This document shows positions 17,549-26,700 of a stretch of 64,000 nt of DNA, piece by piece. The position numbers were made by a program, and so were the translations under genes. The stretch's first letter is position 1. Every line of letters starts with the position of its first letter. Source of the DNA: Oscillospiraceae bacterium (GTDB lineage Bacteria; Bacillota; Clostridia; Oscillospirales; CAG-272); the NCBI GenBank assembly GCA_015063685.1, contig SVTR01000009.1, positions 1 through 64,000 on the forward strand. Reading direction: 5' to 3'. The notes beneath the pieces are model-generated. The model was not told where the DNA came from and made no database searches. It saw only the letters and a list, made by a program, of their open reading frames with translations.

Positions 17549-17581
17549 AAGAACCCGACGGTCGGTAACCGTCGGGTTCTT
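17549..17581 (-). terminator. Intrinsic terminator of lipoprotein 17591-20425
   Basis: Perfect 14-bp stem (17549-17562 with 17568-17581) whose minus-strand exit runs into TTCTTTTTGGG, ten bases past the stop codon. Confidence 0.9.
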
Positions 17582-17590
17582 GGAGCAGGA

Positions 17591-20425
17591 TCATGCGCCT
17601 GCGTGATCCACGTTTCTATAGTAATAGCAGACCTTTGCCCAGGAGTTATCTACAGCAAAGGAGTACTTGCCCATCAGACCCTGCAAAAGCTCGGCCAGCT
17701 CTGCGTCCACGGGGACGCAACCGACCAGCTCGGGGGTGGTCTCGTCGGTAATGACTTGGGCGGCGTATGCCTTGATGGCTTCGGTCTTATCCTCGCCGTC
17801 GCCGTGGGTGATGCCCTCCAGACACTCGTAGAAGTGGGTGGACTCTGCCCACGCCTCGAAGGAGTCGCCATACATTTCCTTCATCTTGGCTTCCACCTCA
17901 TCGCCATAGGTGTCCATATAAACGGCAATCTCCATGTCGCTTTGGGTCTTGGAGAAGTCGAAGGCGCCCAGCACGATCATTTCCTTGATGCTCTTGTTGA
18001 AGATGCCGGTGGCCTGGGTGAAGTCGGCGTAAACGATGGAGCCCTCGGTACCGTCGGCCAGCTTCTCGTGATAGAAGCCGTCACTGCCCATCATGATGTC
18101 AATGCCCAGAGCTTCGATGACGGCAGGATCGTCGGAGATCTCACCGTCGTCGGGTACGGTGAAGTATCCGGGGGACGCGGCGGTAAACTGCTTGTAGGAC
18201 TCGCCAAGGTATTCTACGCTGAAATTGAAGGTACCCACCTGGTAGACGTCGTAGTAAGCGATGTCGATATAGTAGGGGGTGCCTGCTTCCATGTAGACCA
18301 CCATGGAGACGTTGTTCATATAAGCCTCGGGCTCGTTCATGAAGAAGAGTCTCTCGCCGCCGCCGTATACATAGTATTCGGTTTTATCGGCCAGGAACAC
18401 CCAACCGTCTACGGAGATGTCGCTGTGGGAGGTGATGCGGTAAGCGCCGGACTGCTCGGGAATAAACTCATACCACAGACCTCTGGGCATGATCACGCGG
18501 GTGTAGGTGACGTAGTTTTCATCGCCCAGCGTAGCCTTGAAGGCGGTCTCGGGGGACAGACCCTGGATGGGGCTGGCAAACTGAACGCCGTTTGTGCCGT
18601 AGGCGTCATAGTAGCAGCACATCTGGAGCCACTGGTTCTCGTTGCCGGACTCAATGCCCTCGGCCTGGGCCATGATCTTGAGCAGCTCCGCCAGCTCGTT
18701 GGTCACGCTGCAAAGGCCGTTGACCGTGGCGTTGGAGGCCATGGTGAAGTAGGGCAGGATATCCTCGTAGTAGTTCTTGCCGTCCACCACCATTTTACCG
18801 GTGTAGGCCAGGCTGTAAACGGATTCGCCGGAGAAGCGGGTAGAGCCCATGAGATCGGCCAGCAGGATGGGACCGTCCACGGTGCCCACGTGGTAGTAGC
18901 CGTCGGCCTCGTTGTAGACCACGTCCACATAGCTTTCATATCCGAAGCCGTCCTCGCGGAGGTGGTTGGCGGCATAGCGAGGGATATATGTGGGCGTGTC
19001 AATGCTATCGGCAGAGACTACGCGCAGATCCTTCAAATAAACCGTATCGTCACCCACGTTGGTGGAGTCGTCCTTGAAATAGCAGAAGGAAAGCTCGTAG
19101 GTGCCATCCTCTATGGCCACGAAGGGATAGCAGGTGGCCCAGTCTGTGCTTTCGCCGGAGATCTGGTAGATGTCCTTGCGGTCAACCAGCACGAACAGAA
19201 TGTCGGCGGCGGACTCGGAGGAGGCCAGATAGTCAAATGCCAAAGCCTCGCCGGCCTTCAGGGTTACGTTGGCGTACAGGGTGGCGAAGGAGTTGTCCTG
19301 ACTTTGGTTGGAGGGGTAGACGCACTCGATGCCGTTTTTCTCGCCGATCAGGAAGGGCCAGGAGTATTCGGCGTCGGGCATGACGGTTTCGGGGGTATAG
19401 GTGACGGTGATCTCGCCTTTGTTCAAGGCGGCGGCCATCTTGTCGGAGGAGGGCATCTGCACCGTAGGCTTGACGGTAGGAGACAGCTCCTCCATGTCGG
19501 AGAAGAGCTTCTGCTCGTAGTTATCGGCGGTGACGTGGGCGAAGGCAGCCTCAAAGACCTTTTCCGAGGTGCCGCCGGTGATCATCAGAACAATGACGCC
19601 GTAGCGGTCAATGACCACGGTGGTGGGATAGCCGGTGAGACCCATGGCGGTGCCCAGGGCAGAATAGTCCTTGGCCATGGGGAAGGTGAGACCGTAGCTG
19701 GACTTGAAGAGCTTGACAGACTCCTCGTCGTCATCGCTGTAGTTGTTCAGCGCCAAAACCTCGGCCTTGTCCTTGTACTTTTCGTAGGTGGCGTTCAAAT
19801 AGGGGAACTCCTCCACGCAGTAGGAGCAGGTGGTGTACCAGAAGTTGAGCACACAGGCCTTTTTCTCCTTGAGGATATCCGAGAGCTTGTGGGTATTACC
19901 GTCGGAATCCACAGTGGTGAAATCGCGCATGACGTCGCCCAGCTTGTAGGATACGCCGCTCAGATCGGTATCAGCGATGACCGAGGAGGTCAGGGTGATG
20001 TTGGCGGTGCGGGCGCTGTCAAAGGTGTAGCTGTCAGCTACGTCGTAGCCTTCGGGGATGCCCGAAAGCACGATATAATAGGTCTTTCCGGTGGCAAGAG
20101 AGAACTGAGCAATACCGTTTTCGTCGGTTGCCACGTAGCCCTCCATCTCCTCCAGGGCTTCATCGCTGTAAACGTACACGTGAATGCCGCTCATCAGAAG
20201 ACCGCCGACCGTCTGAACCTTGACGGAGTAGCCTGCCTTATTTTCGGAAGGGGCAGAGGTTTCGTTGTTAGTGGGGCCGGTGACCTCCCCGGTGGCCCCG
20301 CCGGTAACCTCTCCGGTAGTCTGCTCGCTATCCCCCGTGGGGGCGCAGCCTGCGAAGACCGAGATCATGGTCGCCATCATGGCGAGGATCAGGAGAAGCG
20401 CCACGGCTCTTTTGGTTGCTTTCAT
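17591..20425 (-). CDS. Large secreted lipoprotein: SpaA-like, thioredoxin-like and two DGYYH modules
   Basis: A 944-residue exported protein. ATG 20425 (AGGAG 9 bases upstream) is preferred to an in-frame GTG at 20431, which sits too close to the site. Lipobox FAGC gives Cys27. Domains: Gly/Thr linker; SpaA/Cna_B-like (~66-150); TlpA/ResA-type thioredoxin (~160-310) with active-site CSYC (Cys200/Cys203) in 'LNFWYTTCSYCVEEFP' and the cis-Pro 'GYPTTVVID'; a beta-sandwich; DGYYH module 1 (~490-605, ending QMCCYY); a pre-peptidase-like sandwich with 'GLWYEFIPEQSGAYRITS'; module 2 (~770-935, ending KVCYYY). An extracytoplasmic thiol oxidoreductase fused to unknown modules; partner and substrate not inferable. 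Confidence 0.82.
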   Translation of the reverse strand: MKATKRAVALLLILAMMATMISVFAGCAPTGDSEQTTGEVTGGATGEVTGPTNNETSAPSENKAGYSVKVQTVGGLLMSGIHVYVYSDEALEEMEGYVATDENGIAQFSLATGKTYYIVLSGIPEGYDVADSYTFDSARTANITLTSSVIADTDLSGVSYKLGDVMRDFTTVDSDGNTHKLSDILKEKKACVLNFWYTTCSYCVEEFPYLNATYEKYKDKAEVLALNNYSDDDEESVKLFKSSYGLTFPMAKDYSALGTAMGLTGYPTTVVIDRYGVIVLMITGGTSEKVFEAAFAHVTADNYEQKLFSDMEELSPTVKPTVQMPSSDKMAAALNKGEITVTYTPETVMPDAEYSWPFLIGEKNGIECVYPSNQSQDNSFATLYANVTLKAGEALAFDYLASSESAADILFVLVDRKDIYQISGESTDWATCYPFVAIEDGTYELSFCYFKDDSTNVGDDTVYLKDLRVVSADSIDTPTYIPRYAANHLREDGFGYESYVDVVYNEADGYYHVGTVDGPILLADLMGSTRFSGESVYSLAYTGKMVVDGKNYYEDILPYFTMASNATVNGLCSVTNELAELLKIMAQAEGIESGNENQWLQMCCYYDAYGTNGVQFASPIQGLSPETAFKATLGDENYVTYTRVIMPRGLWYEFIPEQSGAYRITSHSDISVDGWVFLADKTEYYVYGGGERLFFMNEPEAYMNNVSMVVYMEAGTPYYIDIAYYDVYQVGTFNFSVEYLGESYKQFTAASPGYFTVPDDGEISDDPAVIEALGIDIMMGSDGFYHEKLADGTEGSIVYADFTQATGIFNKSIKEMIVLGAFDFSKTQSDMEIAVYMDTYGDEVEAKMKEMYGDSFEAWAESTHFYECLEGITHGDGEDKTEAIKAYAAQVITDETTPELVGCVPVDAELAELLQGLMGKYSFAVDNSWAKVCYYYRNVDHAGA

Positions 20426-20606
20426 TTTCACACACTCCTATGTTTTTTCAAGATAATGCTCGTTATGCCCGGGGCAAACGTATACATAGCTGTCACAATC
20501 CTATATAGAATACCACAAAAACAAAAATAAATCTATACCATATTGAAAATAATTTATTAAATTGTCCTCATATGTTTATATATTACGATATGTTTACAAT
20601 TTGCTC

Positions 20607-20635
20607 TTGAATTTGACAATCATTTGTGATACAAT
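20607..20635 (+). promoter_or_regulatory. Promoter of the surface protease gene
   Basis: TTGAAT (20607-20612), 17-bp spacer, TACAAT (20630-20635) with an extended TGA before the -10. The surrounding 20426-20706 is an AT-rich divergent intergenic region; a promoter for the minus-strand gene could not be fixed. Confidence 0.65.
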
Positions 20636-20706
20636 TGCAATTATGTATGGACATTTTTATATAGTGTATGATTCCAACGATAAACTCCTGAAAGGCGTGT
20701 AAGAAA

Positions 20707-23700
20707 ATGAGAAAAAATGCAAAAATCCTGCGGCTGATTGCCTGTTTTCTGACGGTTGCGACGGTGCTTTCCGCTATCGTCACCGTCTGCGTGCTGACAG
20801 CCAAGGTAAGCAATGAGGCTGTGTCCTCCCTCGTCAGCAAATACGAGGGAACCCTGGAAGAGCTGGGCTTGGATATCTCCGATTACTTTGACAGCTCGGT
20901 GGTGCAGCCCTTGCCCGACACGGTGAAGGACGATCAGAGTATCTCTTTGATCATCAAGGTTGACGAGGCGCCCCTCCTGGACGTCTATCACAAGGACGAT
21001 CGGGGCCTCTCCTTCTCGGATTATGTGACATCTGCCGAGGCTCAGGCGGTTCGCGACCGCATTGCGACACAGAAGACGGCCATCCTGTCCAAGCTGGACG
21101 GCGCCGCCCTCACCTATGAGCAGGGCGCTGATTATTCCGCCGTGCTCAGCGGCTTTGAGATTGTCATTGAGGCCGGAGACTTTGACGCTGTATGCGATAG
21201 CCTTCCCGCCGGCGCGACCGCCATCGTCAGCGAGGTCTACAAGGCCGACGACATGGGCGACGTTCGTGGCTACGAGGATATCAACGCCTGGGAAAACAGA
21301 CTGGTGGAAAACTCTGTGGACGTGTACGACACGGGTATTTTTGACAGCTCTGATTTCGCCTACGACGGCACGGGTATCGTTGTGGCCGTGCTGGATACGG
21401 GTCTTGACTACAATCACACCGCCTTCTCAACGTCAAACTTCACCGCCGATCGCTCCAAGCTGGGCATGACCTTTGCCGAGGTGGCAAGCCTGGTGGGCGG
21501 CACCAAGGCCAGCGGTATGCAGAGCGGCCTCACTGCCTCTGACGTATACATCAGCGAAAAGGTGCCCTTCGGATTTGACTATGCCGACGGCGACGCCGAC
21601 GTGTATCCCATTTCTCAGGATCACGGTACCCACGTAGCGGGCGTGGTGGCAGGTAAGGACGACACCATCACCGGTGTTGCTCCCAACGCCCAGCTCTGCA
21701 TCATGAAAACCTTCTCCGACGTGCAGTCCACCGCCCGCGCCTCCTGGATTCTTTCGGCTCTGGAGGATTGCGTGATCTTAGGGGTTGATGTCATCAATAT
21801 GTCCCTGGGTACGGGCTGTGGCTTCTCCCGCGAGTCCGACAAGGAAGAAATGTCGGGTGTGTACGATCGCATCCGCGAAGCCGGCATCAGCATGGTGGTG
21901 GCTGCCTCCAACAGCTTCAGCTCGGCTTACGGCTCCGACAAGAACGGTAACCTGGGTCTGACCACCAATCCCGATACGGGTACGGTAGGCTCTCCCGGCA
22001 CCTATCAGGGCGCCTTGTCCGTTGCCTCCATCAACGGCGCCAACACGCCCTACATCCTTTACAATAACCAGATTCTGTATTTCACCGAGTCCTCTGACCG
22101 AGTTTCGGAAGAGAAGAACTTTGTGGAGGATCTTTTGAAGAGCGTGGATGCCTCCAAGCAGAACGAGGACGGCACTTATACCTTTGAGTATGTCACCATC
22201 CCCGGCGCCGGACGCAACGCCGACTATGCGGGGGTTGACGTGAGCGGCAAGATCGTGCTGGTGGCCAGAGGCTCCACCACCTTCGAGGAAAAGGCCAACG
22301 TGGCACAGGATATGGGTGCCGCAGGTATCATTATTTATAATAACGTTTCCGGTGAGATCAAGATGAATGTGGGTGACACCACCATCGCGGTCTGCTCCAT
22401 TCCTCAGGACGACGGCGAAATGATGGCCGCCGCGGGAACCGGCAGTATCACCATTGGTGAAAAGCAGTCCTCCGGTCCCTTCATGTCTGACTTCTCCTCC
22501 TGGGGCCCCACCCCCGATCTCCAGATCAAGCCGGAGATCACAGCCCACGGCGGCTCCATTCTGTCCGCGATCCCCGGACAGGACTATGACCGTATTTCGG
22601 GTACCTCCATGGCTTGCCCCAATATGGCAGGCGTGGTGACCCTCATCCGTCAGTACGTCAAGGAGAGCTTCCCCGAGATCGCAAACGATAACGTGCAGGT
22701 GGCCGCTCTGGTCAATCGACTGCTCATGTCTACCGCGGATATCGTTATCAACTCCAACGGTCTGCCCTATGCCGTCAGAAAGCAGGGCGCCGGCCTGGCC
22801 AATCTGAATAACGCCGCCGCCACCAAGGCTTACATCATGACCTATGATCGCGTCAGCGGCGATTTGATGGATAAGTCCAAGATAGAGCTGGGCGACGATC
22901 CTCAGAAGAAGGGTGTTTATACCCTCAAGTTCTCCGTCAACAACTTCGGCTCCGCAGCGCTGTCCTACGACGTCAGCGCGTGGGTTATGACCGAGGGTGT
23001 CAGCGATACCAAGACCAACGACGGAGAAACCACCGTCACCGAGCAGGGCTATCAGCTCACGGATGCCACCGTTGTGATCAATTCCGTCAAGAACGGCAGC
23101 GTCAGCGGCGACAGAACCGTTACCGTTGCCGGCGGCAGCGTGGCCGAGGTCGTGGTGACCGTCACCTTGGGAGCTGAGGACAAGAAGTATTTGGATGAAT
23201 CCTTCGGCAACGGTATGTACGTGGAGGGCTTCGTGGTGCTGGATAGCACCGAGGAGAACGGCATCGACCTGAGCGTGCCTTACCTGGCCTACTACGGCGA
23301 CTGGTCCGTGGCGCCCATCTTCGATATTGACTATTACCAAACCAACAAGGACGAGCTGGATGATTCCATCGACCTCCTGGATAAAACCCTTCCCGACGCA
23401 TACGCCACCCGTCCCGTGGGCGGTATCGAGAGCGACTTTGTGGGCTACCTGGGCTCCTACTATTTTGAGCAGGATCCCGCCTCCAAGAAGATCTCGGCCG
23501 ACCGCAAGTACATCTCCCTATCCAACCAGGAGGGCACCATCCATTCTCTGCGTTACGTCTGGGCAGGTCTTCTGCGTAACGCGGGCTCCATTGAGGTGAC
23601 CATCACCGATGACGCCACGGGCGAGGTCATCTTCAGCTCGGTGGAGAATGATATCCGCAAGTCTTACGGCGACGGCGGTTCTATCTACGCCGCCAACGTG

Positions 23701-26700
23701 GAGATCGAATTTGATACCATTGAGTACGACCTCCGCAACAACGCCACCTATACCGTCAACCTCAAGGCCAATCTGGACTGGGAGAACGACGGTACCGACA
23801 CCAACCTGAACAACGAGTTTGAATTCCCCTTCGTTGCCGACTTCCAGGCACCCGCCATCACCGATTGCGAGTTCTACACCGAGTACGACAAGACCGAGAA
23901 AAAGGAACGTCTGTACGCCAAAATGGCGGTATACGATAACCATTATACCATGGCTCTGCACGTGGGCTACGTTGGTAATTCTGCCTCCGGTGCGGTGCTC
24001 AACGCCTTTGATCACTACCTGACCCCCGTCTATTCCGAGTTCAACGATACCGGCTACGTGGTCTATGAGCTCACCGATTACGTAGACGAGATCCGTGAGA
24101 ACGCCATCAATAAGAACACCTTCACCGTGGTGGCTTATGACTACGCCCTGAACGTGGGTACTTATGAGATCGAGCTGCCCGATGAGTACACCGATTTCTA
24201 CTTTGAGGAAACGGCTCTGACCCTCAGTCCCAACCAGATCTACGATCTGAAGCCTCTGGTCTATCCCGGCACCGAGTGGTCTCAGCTGCTGGAGTTCTCC
24301 ACCACCAAGCCCGCCGTGGCAACCACCGTCAACAATCAGCTGGTGGCCGTCGCTCCCGGCTCCTGCGTGGTGGTCGCCCGTGACCCCGTAACCAAGAAGA
24401 CCGCCACCTTCCCCCTGACGGTTCTGGGAGAAGGGGAGGAGGGCTACGTCAAGTACGACAAGCCCGTAACCAACAACTTCGTGCTGACGGGATATCTGGT
24501 AGATAAAGCCTACTACCAGATCGACAGCACCCAGCGCGATATCGGATCCACCGGAGACGAGCGGAAATTCGTAGGCGCCAACTATAGCTTGTCCATGTAT
24601 CCCTCCGAGGCGGTGACCCTGAGATACCGCCTGGACGCTTACTTCCCCGAGCATACCAAGGTGGTGTTTGAGTCCAGTAACGAAAACATCGTCAAGGTAG
24701 ATGAAAACGGTAAGATCACGGCGGTAGCCGAGGGCTTTGCCTCCATCTCTGCCCGAGTATTGATGCGCCAGAATGCCGGCAGCGATTATGCCACCACCTA
24801 TTATTCTCAGTCCATCAACATTGAGGTCAAGGATCCTTACATCACCACAGGCCCCAACCTGACCCACTACTTCGGTCTCGGCGGCCGGGTGGACATCCCC
24901 AAGGATCTGGCCATCACCACCATTGATCAGTTTGCCTTCTCCAACTTCGACTACGTTGACAAGGGCCCCGAGGACGAGATCTCCGAGGACGATCCCACCG
25001 CCACCAAGATCTGGTATCTGGGTGACGATACCATTGAGGAGGTCATCATTCCCGAGGGCGTCGAGACCATCGGCGCGTATGCCTTCGCAAATCTGACTGC
25101 CCTCAAGAAGGTCACCCTCCCCTCTACCCTGACCAAGATCGACTACGGCGCCTTCTACGGTTGCTCCGTGCTGGAAGAGGTCAAGGGTATCGAAAAAGTG
25201 AAATTCATCAACCAAAGCGCCTTCCAAGGATGCGCTTTGAAGGGAACCGTTTCCCTGGATTCCGCTACGGCGCTGGCAGACTATGCCTTTGCGGGCAATA
25301 AGAAGCTCTCCGGCGTGGTGCTGTCCGAAAAGACCCAATCCTTGGGTATCGGTGCCTTTGAGGGCTGTACGTCCCTGAAGAGCATCACCGTCGGCTCTGA
25401 TTTCATCAAGCTGGGTAAATCCGTCTTTGCGGGTTGCTCTGCTCTGACCGCTGTGGAGCTGAATACCGCCGTGGTGCCCGCCTACGCCTTCAACAATTGC
25501 ACGGCGCTGACGTCGGTCAGCCTGGGCAAGGACGTGGCCGTGATCGGTGAGTATGCCTTCAGCGGCGCGCCTGTCGCCAAGTTTGCTTTTGATGCCGCTA
25601 ACACCGCCTTTAAGGTGGGCGCGGGCGGACAGTATATCCTCAGCGCGGATGGCAAGCAGCTCATGCTGGTTTCCTCGGCGGTCAAGGGTGCCTTCGAGCT
25701 GAATGCCGCCGATAACGGTGTAACCTATGTTGCCGCCGGTGCTTTCGCCGGTAACAAGTCCATCACCTCCGTGAGCCTGCCCTCTGTGGTAGGTGTTGCG
25801 GATTACGCCTTCGCCGGCTGCTCCAACCTTACGACCGTAACCACGGCCACCCTCACCGAGATCGGCCGCCACGCCTTTGCCCGTACGGCGATTGACACCC
25901 TACCTTCCTTCTCGTCCCTCAGCGTCATCGGCGATTACGCCTTCTCCGGTACGCAGGTGACCTCGGCGGTCATTCCCGCAGGTATGACCGTGGGCAACGG
26001 CGCCTTCTCCGAGTGCAAGGTGCTGGCTGACGTGACCATCGGTAGCGGTGCGATCATCGGCGACCGTGCCTTCGCCCTGCATACCGACAGTAACTATGAG
26101 CGTGCCAACGGCAAGGACGAAAACGACAACAAGTTCTACTATTTCATTTATACGTCTCCCCTCACAAGTCTGACCATCGGTGACGATGTCACTTTGGGCA
26201 GAGAAGCCTTTATGGGCGCCGCCAAGCTGGAGACCTTGATTTTGGGTGACCGTGCGGTCATTGGGGACAGAGCCTTCTACAACGCCGCATCCTTGAAGTC
26301 TGTGGATCTCTCCAAGGTCACCGCCATCGGTGCCGAGGCCTTCTCGGGTGACGTTCTGTACATCTGTTCGGATTCCTCCATGACCACTCCCGTGGTGGAT
26401 GAGGAGGGCTACTACGTTTACCGTTACTACGCCCCTGTCTTCACCTCGGTTGATCTGTCTGCCGCTGTTGAGATCGGTAAGGACGCCTTTGCTTACTGCC
26501 GTGATCTGGTGTCCGTTGCCCTGAATCCCGGGCTGAAAGCCATTCCCGATCAGGCCTTCATGAACTGTATCGCGCTTTCCGATATTGATCTGTCAGGGGT
26601 CACCTCGGTGGGCGACAATGCCTTCGCCGAAACGGGCCTTACCGAAATTGATCTCTCTGCTTGTACTGAGATCGGCATCTACGCCTTCTATAACAACAGG

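Noticed and set aside
17540..20530. 996-codon plus-strand frame opposite the 944-residue lipoprotein
   Set aside because: The minus-strand frame has a lipobox, thioredoxin motif and terminator; the plus frame has none and runs through that terminator.
23518..25872. 784-codon antisense frame inside the protease gene
   Set aside because: Lies wholly within a gene with intact catalytic motifs and LRRs; no start site and shadow-type composition.
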